Assembly (NCBI GenBank): GCA_963422565.1
Contig: OY730228.1
Span: 1,736,001-1,800,000 of the forward strand
Length of the DNA stretch: 64,000 nt
Direction: 5' to 3'
Source of the DNA: G963422565 sp963422565
Lineage (GTDB): Bacteria > Pseudomonadota > Alphaproteobacteria > MPNO01
Positions 44,600 to 53,476 of this stretch are shown piece after piece (the first letter of the stretch is position 1; each line of letters opens with the position of its first letter). The translations under genes and the position numbers were made by a program. The notes beneath the pieces are model-generated. The model saw only the letters and a list, made by a program, of their open reading frames with translations. It made no database searches and had not been told where the DNA came from.

Positions 44600-46797
44600 C
44601 GTCTCGCCGCCGCGGTCGGGCGCGCGCCACGGTAGCGGCGCAGGAACTTCCAGGCGTGGCGGGCGGCGACGGCGGCGGCCGCCGCCGCCACGCCGAGCTT
44701 CCACAGCGGCGCCCCAGCGGCGTGGAAGACCGCCCCTAGAAGGGCCGCCGCACCCGCGACGATGAACGCGCCGCCATAGGAGAACCTGCGCTCGCCGATG
44801 CTCTCGGCAGCATAGGCGGCGATCCTGCGGCGGACCGGCCGCAGGGTCCCGATATAGAGGGCCGCCGCCGCCGCGATCACCCAGAACAGCGCGCCGTGCA
44901 GCGCTTCCGACGGGTCGAGCTGGCCGACCGCGGCGGGCACGGCGGCGGCCGGCGCCTGCGACATCTCGCTGCCGCCGGAACCGGCGGCGAAATACATCGC
45001 GCCCAGCGCCGCGGCCGCCAGGACGAGGAGCGGGAGGATCGCCGGGTCGCCGGTCCGTCGCCGCAGGCGAGGCAGGTTGACGACGAACAGAAGCACGCCG
45101 ACCAGCAGCGCGCCGAGAGCCGGCGTGAACAGCGCGCTCCGCGACGCAGAGATGCCGCCGCTCGCATAGACCGCCACGACCGCGGCCGCGACACCGAGAG
45201 CCAGCAGGAAGAACAGCGGCGCAGCGGCGATCCGGGCGCCGAGCCCGGTTCGCGCGATCAGGACCAGGAACGAACCCAGCAGCGCCCCGCCGGCGGCGAC
45301 CAGCGCCGCCGGCGCGACCGGAGAGGCGAATAGGGCTCCCGGCATCGCGGCCGCGGCGGCGGGGCCCATCCATTCGAGCAGGAAGCTCTTCGGCCCGGGG
45401 TCCGCAGCGACGGCCGCGGAAGAGGGCGGACCCGGGCCCCCGTGAAGCGACAGACCGAGGACCAGCAGAACCAGGATCGCGATGAACGCGATCAGCGAGA
45501 TGCTCATGCCTCGAGAGAGGAGAAAGACCAGGAAGACAACGGCGGCGACGGCGATTGCGGCGTAGACGACGGCCGTGCCTGACGGTTCGGGCGCCGCCGC
45601 GGCGGGCGTGCCGCCGCCCAGAACCAGGAGTCCCGACCCGCCACCGCCCAGCACCGTCAGGCCGGACCCGCCGGATCCGGCGGGTCCGAGAACCGTCGAC
45701 CCGGTCTCCCCCGACGCCGGTGCGGTCGCGGGCGGCGGTGCCAGCGGTTGTTTTGCGTAGAGGATCACGCCGAACGCGACCACGCCGAGCAGGACGAAGA
45801 CCGCGAAGGAGGGGACGCGCGCCACCGGGCGCGGCAGCCTCGGCAGCGCCAAGGTGAGCAGTAGCGAGACGACCAGGACGGCGCCGTAGGCCGCCTCGGT
45901 CACGAAGCTCTGCACCCGGCCGAAACTGAAGGTCGAGAGCACATAGGTGATCAGATAAATGTTCAAGGCACCCAACAGGGATCCGACGATGCTGCCGCGC
46001 CCGCCTACGAGGCTGGTGCCGCCGAGGACCAGCGCGGTCACGGCCATCAGAGTATAGGTCGTGCCCTGATTGGGGTCACCGGAGCCGATCAGCGAGGTGA
46101 AGGTCAGCGCCGCCATCGCCGCATAGACGCCGGCGACGGCATGCGCCCCCAGACGGACGATCTCGATGCGCACCCCGCTGGCATAGGCCGTGCGCTCGTC
46201 GGCGCCCATGAGCCGCAGATGATCGAAGAACGCGGTCCGGGTCAGAGCGAACCAGGCGAGCGTCGCGACGACGACGATCGCCAGAACGGGCGAGAAGATT
46301 TCCGTTCCAAGTCCCCAGGACTGCATCCATTCGGGGGCGGTGCCGCCCGGCCTCGGCAAGATGACGAGATTCAGACCCGCCAGAGCGAGGAAGCCGCTGA
46401 GGGCGACGATGATCGGCTGAACCCGTACATAGACGATGATCGCGCCCATCAGGAGCTGGTAGAGCACGCCCACGGCGATCGCATAGGCGAAGAACTCCAC
46501 CGGGGTCTCGACGATGCCGGCGGCGTGGAGCTGGACCATGCTGACGTTGATGAAGCCGATCAGCGGACCGATCGACAGATCGACCCCCGCCCGCCCCGCC
46601 ATCGCGATGAAGGTCAGGGCGTAGGTCGCGAGAACGAGCGGCGAGGCGACGATGACGGCGCTGCCGATTCCGGCGCTCGAGATCAGGTTCGGCGCCCGCA
46701 GCGTCGCGATGACGAGAAGCGCGAACAGGAGCAGGATCGGCGCCAGCAGATAGGTCTGCGACGGTGACGAAGCCTGGCCGGGTTCCGCCGCGCCCAT
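44596..46797 (-). CDS. RbsC-type permease fused to a novel polytopic membrane domain
   Basis: The first 330 residues of this 733-residue protein are a standard RbsC-like permease (LTFIAMAGRAGVDLSIGPLI, VRVQPIIVALSGFLALAGLN, VTALVLGGTSLVGGRGSIVG). A Gly/Ser-rich linker at about 362-400 contains three VLG units (STVLGPAGSG, LTVLGGGGSG, LLVLGGG). A further roughly 330 residues hold about eight Ala-rich hydrophobic helices and a basic C-terminus (RHAWKFLRRYRGARPTAAAR). Normal permeases are about 320-350 residues, so the second half is additional and not recognised. The fusion is one uninterrupted frame. It pairs with the next permease to form the channel. Confidence 0.8.
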   Translation of the reverse strand: MGAAEPGQASSPSQTYLLAPILLLFALLVIATLRAPNLISSAGIGSAVIVASPLVLATYALTFIAMAGRAGVDLSIGPLIGFINVSMVQLHAAGIVETPVEFFAYAIAVGVLYQLLMGAIIVYVRVQPIIVALSGFLALAGLNLVILPRPGGTAPEWMQSWGLGTEIFSPVLAIVVVATLAWFALTRTAFFDHLRLMGADERTAYASGVRIEIVRLGAHAVAGVYAAMAALTFTSLIGSGDPNQGTTYTLMAVTALVLGGTSLVGGRGSIVGSLLGALNIYLITYVLSTFSFGRVQSFVTEAAYGAVLVVSLLLTLALPRLPRPVARVPSFAVFVLLGVVAFGVILYAKQPLAPPPATAPASGETGSTVLGPAGSGGSGLTVLGGGGSGLLVLGGGTPAAAAPEPSGTAVVYAAIAVAAVVFLVFLLSRGMSISLIAFIAILVLLVLGLSLHGGPGPPSSAAVAADPGPKSFLLEWMGPAAAAAMPGALFASPVAPAALVAAGGALLGSFLVLIARTGLGARIAAAPLFFLLALGVAAAVVAVYASGGISASRSALFTPALGALLVGVLLFVVNLPRLRRRTGDPAILPLLVLAAAALGAMYFAAGSGGSEMSQAPAAAVPAAVGQLDPSEALHGALFWVIAAAAALYIGTLRPVRRRIAAYAAESIGERRFSYGGAFIVAGAAALLGAVFHAAGAPLWKLGVAAAAAAVAARHAWKFLRRYRGARPTAAARR

Positions 46798-46842
46798 GTC
46801 AGCGCCCCGGCAGGCCGCCGGGGCGGGCCGGGCCGAAGACCA

Positions 46843-47169
46843 TCAGTCGAACTCGACGATCCTGATCCTGGCGCGGGTTCCGCCACCCCAGCCGGTCTCG
46901 GCGGCGGCGCCGAAATCCTTGATCTTTATCGGCCCGACGGCGGTTTTCGGCGGCGCGGACGGTGCGGGGGGCGCGGCAGGGCGGTCGCCGTCGAACTCCA
47001 ATATCCTGATCGGGCCGATCTCCGGACGTCGCGGCGCGGACCCGCCGCCATCGGGCCGCTCGTCGTCAAATTCGACGATCCTGATCCCCCTCTTGTGATC
47101 GGGGTCTCCGGCGGCCGTGGCCGCGGCGTTCCGGTCGAACTCGATGATCTTGATTCCGTCACGCCCCAC
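46843..47169 (-). CDS. Small acidic repeat protein with five I-R-I-V-E-F-D motifs
   Basis: Starting from a GTG at 47169, the 108-residue product contains five copies of a 7-residue motif separated by Pro/Gly/Ala-rich linkers: IKIIEFD (6-12), IRIVEFD (29-35), IRILEFD (54-60), IKIKDFG (81-87) and IRIVEFD (102-108). The last copy is the very C-terminus. The rest looks disordered, without a signal peptide or membrane helix. The preceding ABC ATPase carries a related motif in its own tail. A GAGAGGGG ribosome site precedes the GTG, and the gene overlaps the ATPase stop by about 11 bp. A longer frame from 47232 is possible. I do not recognise a family; peptide docking of several ATPase or partner subunits is a hypothesis. 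Confidence 0.75.
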   Translation of the reverse strand: MGRDGIKIIEFDRNAAATAAGDPDHKRGIRIVEFDDERPDGGGSAPRRPEIGPIRILEFDGDRPAAPPAPSAPPKTAVGPIKIKDFGAAAETGWGGGTRARIRIVEFD

Positions 47170-49054
47170 GACTCGCACCCCTCTCGATCCGCTCGCGCGC
47201 TTCGGGCCCGCCGTCGTCCCCGGCATCGGCATAGACCACCTTCATGCGGCCTCCCGCGGCCGCGGGAGGCGCGCTCTCGCCCGCGGCGTCGGAGTCGACG
47301 ATCCTGATGCGCCCGACCGACGGCGCGCGCCGCCGTCCCTGCCGCTTCGCCTCCGCGGGGCAGGCGCCGGCCGCCCGGCGCGTCTCGCCGCCGGCGTCGC
47401 GGTGGCGGTGCGCGCCGCGTCCTTCGGTCTGGCCGAACATGGCTTCGAGGATCCTGTCGGGGTCAATCTCGTCGCCGACGAAGCTGTCGAAGATGCTGCC
47501 ATGGCGGAACACCACGACCCGCGCGCAGAGCCCTATGAACTCCTCCAGCTCGCTCGACAGGAACACGACCGCGTTGCCGCGCGCGGCATAGTCCCGCAGA
47601 TGGTCGTAGAGCTCGCGCTTGGTCTGGACATCGACGCCGCGCGCCGGATCGTCGAGCACGAGGATGCCGGGCTGCATGGCGAAGGCACGCCCGATCAGCA
47701 CCTTCTGTTGGTTGCCGCCGCTGAGCGAGGTGATCGGGTTCGACCGGTGCCCGATCCTGATCGACAATCCGTCGACGAACCGGGAGAACACGCTCGCGAG
47801 ATCGTTCCAGTCGATCAGCCCCCACCCGCGCTCCCGCGTCGACTTGCGATAGAGGGGAAAGAGCAGGTTCTCGAAGATGCTGAGATTCGGGAAGATGCCT
47901 TCCCGCTTGCGGTCGCCCGAGACATAGTGGATACGGCAGGCCTCGGCGTCCTCGAGGTCCCGGACCGGGACGAAATCGCCGGCGTCGTTCCGCACCTCGG
48001 AAAGCCCCTGCGGGGCCGGCACAACCCCCGCCAGCGCGCGGACGAACTCGCCCTGGCCCTGGCCGTCCAGACCGGCTACCCCGAGAATCTCGCCGCGCTC
48101 GAGATCGAAGGCGAACGTCTCGCCGCTCTCCCAGATACGCAGCCCGGCGCCGCGCATGACGATTTCGCCGCCGGCGCCGCCGGGCGCGGCGCGGCCGTGC
48201 TGCGCCTCGGCGGCGCCCCGCTCGCCGGTCATCAGGACCAGCAGGTTTCTCTCCGTGATGTCGTCCCCTTCGAGGACCCCGACATCGCGGCCGTCGCGCA
48301 TGACCGTCGCCCGGTCGCTGATCCGGATCAGCTCGGCGATGCGGTGGGTGACGATGATCACCGCGCATCCGTCGTCGCGCAGCGCCCGCATCCGGTCGAA
48401 CAGGCGTTCGGTGGAGTCGAGGTCGAGCGCCGCCGAGGATTCGTCCAGGATCAGGACCCTGGGTTCGGCGAGCAGCGCGCGGCCGATCGTGATCCATTGC
48501 TTGATGCTGAGCGGCAGGCCGCCGACGAGACCGTCGGGATCGACGGCGGCGCCGGTCAGCTCCCGCATCAGCGAGCCGGCGATTGCGTGCTTCTCGCGGG
48601 ACGACCGCGACCGCGACCATAACCCGTCGGAGCCGACGAACAGATTGTCCGCGACCGAGGACTGGTCGGCGACGAGGACTTCCTGGAACACGGTCGCGAT
48701 GCCGGCGCGCCGGGCCTCGATCGGCGATCTCGGCGTATGGCCGAGAATGGAGATCTGGCCGCTGTCCGGGATCTGCACGCCGGACATGACCTTGGCCATG
48801 GTACTCTTGCCGCAGCCGTTGCCGCCGACGATCGCGTGGATTTCGCCCAGCCGGGCGCCGAACGCGCAGCCGTCGAGGGCCTTGGTGACGCCGAACGACT
48901 TGTGCAAGTCGACGGCCGAGACGGCGTCGCGCGCGGCCGGCGTCGCGCCCCCGGCCCGCGCCGCCGCGGCGGCCTCTAGTGGTCGGATGGCTTGTACGTC
49001 TCCGGGTCGGCGGGCCGCAGGAAGAAATTGTCCAGGAACGCCCGACCGCCCCAT
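47159..49054 (-). CDS. Sugar-type ABC transporter ATPase (RbsA-like, two NBDs)
   Basis: The frame encodes two nucleotide-binding domains. The first has Walker A GGNGCGKST, LSIKQWITIGRALL in place of a canonical signature, and Walker B VLILDESSAALD. The second has a degenerate Walker A (GLDGQGQGEF), signature LSGGNQQKVLIGRAF and Walker B ILVLDDPARGVD. This asymmetry is typical of RbsA/XylG/MglA. A disordered tail of about 90 residues contains IRIVDSD (about 583-589), matching the motifs of the downstream small protein. The start is uncertain. The ATG at 49054 overlaps the binding-protein gene by 79 bp. The next in-frame candidate is a TTG at 48907. Confidence 0.87.
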   Translation of the reverse strand: MGRSGVPGQFLPAARRPGDVQAIRPLEAAAAARAGGATPAARDAVSAVDLHKSFGVTKALDGCAFGARLGEIHAIVGGNGCGKSTMAKVMSGVQIPDSGQISILGHTPRSPIEARRAGIATVFQEVLVADQSSVADNLFVGSDGLWSRSRSSREKHAIAGSLMRELTGAAVDPDGLVGGLPLSIKQWITIGRALLAEPRVLILDESSAALDLDSTERLFDRMRALRDDGCAVIIVTHRIAELIRISDRATVMRDGRDVGVLEGDDITERNLLVLMTGERGAAEAQHGRAAPGGAGGEIVMRGAGLRIWESGETFAFDLERGEILGVAGLDGQGQGEFVRALAGVVPAPQGLSEVRNDAGDFVPVRDLEDAEACRIHYVSGDRKREGIFPNLSIFENLLFPLYRKSTRERGWGLIDWNDLASVFSRFVDGLSIRIGHRSNPITSLSGGNQQKVLIGRAFAMQPGILVLDDPARGVDVQTKRELYDHLRDYAARGNAVVFLSSELEEFIGLCARVVVFRHGSIFDSFVGDEIDPDRILEAMFGQTEGRGAHRHRDAGGETRRAAGACPAEAKRQGRRRAPSVGRIRIVDSDAAGESAPPAAAGGRMKVVYADAGDDGGPEARERIERGASRGA

Positions 49055-50154
49055 GTCTCCACGCCGACATGCGCCCAGAGCTTGTCGTTCTCGTCGCAGT
49101 CCTCGCCCATCATGGCCTTGACATCGTCCTTGCCGAACGGGATCACGTCGACGAGCATCGACTGGAGCTTGGGACCCTGTCCCTGGAGCGTCCGCATCAT
49201 GATGTTCCAGATCAGCTCGAAATCGTCGCCCGGCGGCCAGACGTGATAGGCGGAGCTGATATAGTCGATGTTCTTGCGCCAATAGCAGATCGCGCCGAGC
49301 TCGCCGCCGATCGTCACAGGGATCATCTTGCGGCCGGACTGCTGGAGCGCGCGCAGGACCCCCATCTCCGCTGCCGACTGCACGACGATGCCGTCGAGCC
49401 GCCCGGGGTGGGTGGCCAGCCATTTCTGCACCTCGGCCTGGGCGACCTGGTCGGTCCACATCCCGGCGATGCTCCCGACCACCTCGATGCCCGGAAATTC
49501 GGCGAGTCCGGCCTTGATGCCGCGGTCCTGGGAGTCGGAACCGGACGTCCCGGGAATCCCTTCGACGACGAGGACTTTGCCCTTGCCGCCGATCTCCTTG
49601 GCCATCCAGCTGCCCATCCGGTGCCCCGCGAGCTGGTAGTTGGCCGAAGAGTTGATCGAGTAGGGCGACGTCAGGTAGCCGACGAAGGAAAAGGTCGGAA
49701 CGCCCTTGTCGTAGGCGTATTTGACCGTCGCGTTGAGGGCGGTCGGGTTCGAGCAGCAGACGATCAGCGCGTCGACGCCCCGGTCCACGAGCTGGCGCAT
49801 CTGTTGGATCTGCAGCGCGTCGTTCAGGTTCGACTGGGTGACGAAGACCTGCTTGAGCAGCCCGAGCTTCTGCCACTTGTCGATCAGCTTCTGAACCAGC
49901 CGGTCCATCACGCCGGCGCGCCAGGTGTTGCCGGCATAGGAGCTGGCGTAGCCGATCGTCCAGGGTGGCGGCTTGGGCGACTTCCAGTCCCGATACGCGC
50001 TCGGCCCGACCGGCTGCATCGGATCCAGCATGTCCTTCGCGTAGAGCCGTTCCCGAATCTCGGCGGGAAGCTCGTCCACGCCCTCGGCGGCGGCGAGGCC
50101 CGGCAAAAGCAGAAACGCCCCCATCAGGGCGCCGATCCCGACCGATCGTCTCAT
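48976..50154 (-). CDS. Sugar-type ABC substrate-binding protein
   Basis: The 392-residue protein has a signal peptide (RRSVGIGALMGAFLLLPGLA) and a type-1 periplasmic-binding fold: WTIGYASSYAGNTWRAGVMD, RQLVDRGVDALIVCCSNPTA, VLVVEGIPGTSGSDSQDRGI and VVQSAAEMGVLRALQQSGRK. The serial GIxG-type arrangement matches RbsB/XylF-like proteins. It is the first gene of the long minus-strand unit that includes the rhodopsin. The ligand is unknown; several aromatic residues in the N-lobe are compatible with a sugar. Confidence 0.87.
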   Translation of the reverse strand: MRRSVGIGALMGAFLLLPGLAAAEGVDELPAEIRERLYAKDMLDPMQPVGPSAYRDWKSPKPPPWTIGYASSYAGNTWRAGVMDRLVQKLIDKWQKLGLLKQVFVTQSNLNDALQIQQMRQLVDRGVDALIVCCSNPTALNATVKYAYDKGVPTFSFVGYLTSPYSINSSANYQLAGHRMGSWMAKEIGGKGKVLVVEGIPGTSGSDSQDRGIKAGLAEFPGIEVVGSIAGMWTDQVAQAEVQKWLATHPGRLDGIVVQSAAEMGVLRALQQSGRKMIPVTIGGELGAICYWRKNIDYISSAYHVWPPGDDFELIWNIMMRTLQGQGPKLQSMLVDVIPFGKDDVKAMMGEDCDENDKLWAHVGVETWGGRAFLDNFFLRPADPETYKPSDH

Positions 50155-50234
50155 CCTGTTCTCCCCAGTCCCTCGGATCGGCCCCGACTGCGAGGCCGAT
50201 CCGCCCGAACGAAGCGGCGCGTTCCAACGGCGGC

Positions 50235-50263
50235 AGTCTAGGCGGCGCCGAAACAGGGCGCAA
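50235..50263 (-). promoter_or_regulatory. Candidate promoter of the ABC-rhodopsin-flotillin unit
   Basis: On the minus strand TTGCGC (50263-50258) and TAGACT (50240-50235) are spaced by 17 bp and lie about 80 bp before the binding-protein ATG. The 196-bp divergent region between 50155 and 50350 must also serve the symporter gene. Support is from sequence match only. Confidence 0.4.
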
Positions 50264-50350
50264 CCTCTTGCGGCGACCCGGCTCGGAGCGGATGATCCGC
50301 CCCGGCCGGCCCGATGGGCGCCGCGGACGCCACGGGGGCGGGGGCAACGG

Positions 50351-52378
50351 GTGTCGGAGAAGATCGCCTGGCTGTTCGTCTTCCTGGCCGTCTACTGGGG
50401 ATATTGCATCTTCTGGGGCGCGCGCTGCGGCCTGCGCGCGCCGGGGGCGAGCGACTATTTCGCCGCCGGGCGCCGGCTGCCGGTCTGGCTGTTCGTGATG
50501 GCGGCCACGACCGCGGCCTTCGGCGGGTGGAGCTTCGCAGGCCATCCCGGCCTCGTCTATCGTGACGGCGTCCCTTACGTTTTCGCCGCCGTCGGCGCGA
50601 TCGCGGTCCCGCTGTCGGGCGCGGTGCTGCTCAAGCGGCAATGGGCGCTCGGCAAACGGTTCGGCTATCTCAGCCCGGGCGAGATGCTGGCCGACTATTA
50701 CGGCGGCCACGGCGGCGAAGCGCTCCGGCTGATCGCTCTGGCGATCGCGCTGCTGTTCGCGATTCCCTTCACCGGGCTGCTTCTCGCCGGATCGGGCTTC
50801 CTCGTGAGCATCGTCACCGACGGCTATCTGTCGCGCGACGCGGCGATGTGGGGGCTGGCCGTCGTCCTCGTGATCTACGTGACGGCCGGCGGCATCGCCG
50901 GGATCGCCAATGTCGCGGTGCCCCAGGGCATCCTCATGGCGATGGGCATGATCCTCCTCGGCCTCGTCGCGCTCGATCACGTCGGCGGTTTCGAGACCCT
51001 CAACCGCAGGCTCGCCGACCTGGCGGCGACGCCGATCGGCGGCTGGGGCACGACGCGCGGGCTCGGCGGCGGCGACTATAACGGCCTCTTCGCGCTCTCC
51101 GGCGTCGCCCAGTGGACCGCCGGTCTCGGCCGGGAGACGCCGATCGGCGGCCTGTGGACCGGGGTGATGTGTCTCAGCTTCTTCCTCGCCTTGCTCGGCG
51201 TCCTGGCGGCGCCGGCCTTCTCGATCCTGGCCTTTTCGAGCGCGACGCCCCGGCCGTTCGCGGCCCAGCAGCTCTGGGCGTCGGCCGCGGCCCTCGGCGC
51301 GATCGTCCTCGTCTTCTCGGCGATCCAGGGCCTTGCAGCGCTCGTCCTGGGCGGCAACGCTGCCGCCGCCGATGCCGGGTTGGCCGCCGCCCGGGTCCTC
51401 CCCGATCTCTCGGGCGGACGTCAGGCGGCGCTCGTTCCCTACTACGTCAATTCGGTCACCGAGGCGCTGCCCTGGCTCGCCGCGCTGCTAGCGGTCTGCG
51501 GCATAGTCGCGATGCAGGCGGCGAGCGCGGCGCATCTGGCGGCGTCGGGAACGATGCTCGGCCGCGATGCGTTCCGCCGGTTCCTCAAGCCCGGCGCTAC
51601 GGATCGGGACCAGAAGCTCTTCGCGCGGATCTCCGTCCTGATCGTCGCCGTCCTCGCCTTGTCGCTGGCGACCTACGACCGGGAGGCGCTTGTCGATCTC
51701 GGCGCGCTCGCGCTGCCGGTCGCGTTCCAGCTCTGGCCGGCCCTGCTGGGCGCGATCTGGCTCCCCTGGATCACCCGCCAGGGCGCCGTCTGCGGCCTCG
51801 CGGCCGGGATCGCCGCGGTCGTCCTGACCGAAAGCGTCGGCCAGACGCTGACCGGCGGCACCCTGCCTTGGGGGCGCTGGCCCTGGACCATCCATTCGGC
51901 CGGCTGGGGGATTTTCTTCAACCTGCTGGTCTGCGCCGCCGCATCGGCGATGACCCGCGACCGCCGGGACGCGGCGCGCCGCCGGACCTACCACGATTTC
52001 CTCGCCGCCCACGCCGGGGCGAAGACCGGGCGGCGCGGCGTCCGCACCGCCGCCTGGGTGCTGACCCTGCTCTGGCTGTTCTTCGGCGCCGGGCCGGGCG
52101 GGGTCGTCGGCAACGACCTCTTCGGCGCGCCCGACGCCGGCTATGACGGCTGGGATTTCGCGATGCCCTCGCTCTGGGCCTGGCGCATCCTCTGGTGGGG
52201 GCTGGGAGTCGCCCTGATCTGGTTTCTCGCCTACGGGCTGGAGATGTCGACCGCATCCGGAACGACGCCGGTCCCGCTCTCCGACGATTTTCGATCCGGG
52301 GCCGGCGGTTCCGCCGCCTCCGGACGAAGCCCGCCCTCGGGCGCCGTCGCGGCGCAAACGCCGCATCGCGGTCCATGA
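50351..52378 (+). CDS. Sodium:solute symporter family protein
   Basis: The 675-residue protein, from a GTG at 50351, has about 13 membrane helices and SSS-family elements: SDYFAAGRRLPVWLFVMAAT near the N-terminus, RFGYLSPGEMLADYYGGHGG and AMQAASAAHLAASGTMLGRD. It couples solute uptake to sodium. The C-terminal 40 residues are Gly/Ser/Pro-rich and probably disordered. The solute is unknown. Its stop overlaps the SDR start by 4 bp. Confidence 0.87.
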   Translation: MSEKIAWLFVFLAVYWGYCIFWGARCGLRAPGASDYFAAGRRLPVWLFVMAATTAAFGGWSFAGHPGLVYRDGVPYVFAAVGAIAVPLSGAVLLKRQWALGKRFGYLSPGEMLADYYGGHGGEALRLIALAIALLFAIPFTGLLLAGSGFLVSIVTDGYLSRDAAMWGLAVVLVIYVTAGGIAGIANVAVPQGILMAMGMILLGLVALDHVGGFETLNRRLADLAATPIGGWGTTRGLGGGDYNGLFALSGVAQWTAGLGRETPIGGLWTGVMCLSFFLALLGVLAAPAFSILAFSSATPRPFAAQQLWASAAALGAIVLVFSAIQGLAALVLGGNAAAADAGLAAARVLPDLSGGRQAALVPYYVNSVTEALPWLAALLAVCGIVAMQAASAAHLAASGTMLGRDAFRRFLKPGATDRDQKLFARISVLIVAVLALSLATYDREALVDLGALALPVAFQLWPALLGAIWLPWITRQGAVCGLAAGIAAVVLTESVGQTLTGGTLPWGRWPWTIHSAGWGIFFNLLVCAAASAMTRDRRDAARRRTYHDFLAAHAGAKTGRRGVRTAAWVLTLLWLFFGAGPGGVVGNDLFGAPDAGYDGWDFAMPSLWAWRILWWGLGVALIWFLAYGLEMSTASGTTPVPLSDDFRSGAGGSAASGRSPPSGAVAAQTPHRGP

Positions 52379-53187
52379 CGGGCCGGGCGTTCGACGGCAA
52401 GACCGTCTGGATCACCGGCGCGTCCGGCGGGCTCGGCGCGGCGTTGGCTCGGGCCTTCCACGATGCTGGGGCGCGGCTGATCCTGTCGGCGCGGCGCGCG
52501 GGCGCGCTGGACCATGTCGCGCGCGGACTCGGCCCGGGTGCGGCGGGCGGGACGTTGCTGCTGCCGATGGATATCTGCGATCCCGCGGCGGTCGCCGCCG
52601 CGGCCGCCGAGGCGGCGGTGCGGCGCGGAGCGATCGACGTTCTGGTCAACAATGCCGGCCAGACCCATCGGGCGCTGTTCCGCGACACCGATCCCGCGGT
52701 CTATCGCCGGCTGTTCGAGGTCAACGTCTTCGGGCCGCTGGCGCTGACCCAGGCGGTGCTGCCGGGGATGGCGGCGGCGGGCGGCGGGCGGATACTGGTG
52801 ATCTCCTCGATCGCCGCCCGCTACTCCTCGCCCTACCGATCCGGCTACAACGCCGCCAAGCGGGCGCTGCACGGCCTGTTCGACTCGCTGCGGGCGGAGG
52901 AGCACCGGAACCGGATCGGCGTCACCCTCGTGGTCCTCGGCGGCGTGCGGACGCGGGTCTCGGTCAACGCGCTGCGCGGCGACGGCAGCGCCTACGGGCG
53001 AATGGACCCGGCCATCGCGCAAGGCATGGACCCGGACGCGGTCGCCCGGCGCATCGTCGGCGCCGCCGCCCGCCGGCGGGACGAGATCGTCATCGCCCCG
53101 GTCGCGCAGCGCTGGCTGATCTGGCGCAAGACCTGGCTGCCCCGGCTCGCCGCGCGCGCCGTCCGGCTCGGCCCGCCAAGGGGATAG
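52375..53187 (+). CDS. Short-chain dehydrogenase/reductase
   Basis: The 270-residue protein begins with the NAD(P)-binding GASGGLGAALARAF, contains VLVNNAGQTHRALFRDTDPA and the catalytic Ser-Tyr-Lys in ISSIAARYSSPYRSGYNAAK. Arg in LILSARRAGALDHV after strand 2 suggests NADP preference. The family is classical SDR of the DHRS7 type, substrate unknown. It overlaps the symporter gene by 4 bp (ATGA), implying coupled translation. Confidence 0.9.
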   Translation: MTGRAFDGKTVWITGASGGLGAALARAFHDAGARLILSARRAGALDHVARGLGPGAAGGTLLLPMDICDPAAVAAAAAEAAVRRGAIDVLVNNAGQTHRALFRDTDPAVYRRLFEVNVFGPLALTQAVLPGMAAAGGGRILVISSIAARYSSPYRSGYNAAKRALHGLFDSLRAEEHRNRIGVTLVVLGGVRTRVSVNALRGDGSAYGRMDPAIAQGMDPDAVARRIVGAAARRRDEIVIAPVAQRWLIWRKTWLPRLAARAVRLGPPRG

Positions 53188-53476
53188 CGCCAATAGCCAT
53201 AAGCCGGAGGCACCAGCTTCCGCGCACCCTGTCATGGCAGATGAAGACAGGGGATGGGATACGGGATGTTCAAGCCGCCTTCGGCGCCGGTCCCTCGACG
53301 CGACCTCGACCTCGACAGTTCGGCCCGGACAGCTCCCCGCCGCCCGACCCTCCCGCGCGACCGCATCCCGCACCTGTTACGCGGCAAACGAGAATTGCCG
53401 CACACTGCCTGGCCGGCTTGCTCCCCTCGGGCCGGCTTGCCATTCTCGCCCGCTCTCGGGCGGCGGGGGTAGCGGG
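53188..53476. other. Intergenic region before the aminopeptidase
   Basis: The 289 bp contain no recognisable gene. A weak inverted repeat with arms CCCTGTC and GACAGGG occurs near 53228-53254. I see no clear promoter. Confidence 0.35.

Noticed and set aside
49055..50980. Extension of the ABC ATPase frame upstream to 50980
   Set aside because: It runs antiparallel in content to the binding protein and symporter regions and shows only low-complexity sequence.
53228..53254. Terminator after the SDR gene
   Set aside because: Arms of 7 bp with a 13-nt loop and no T-run are too weak.
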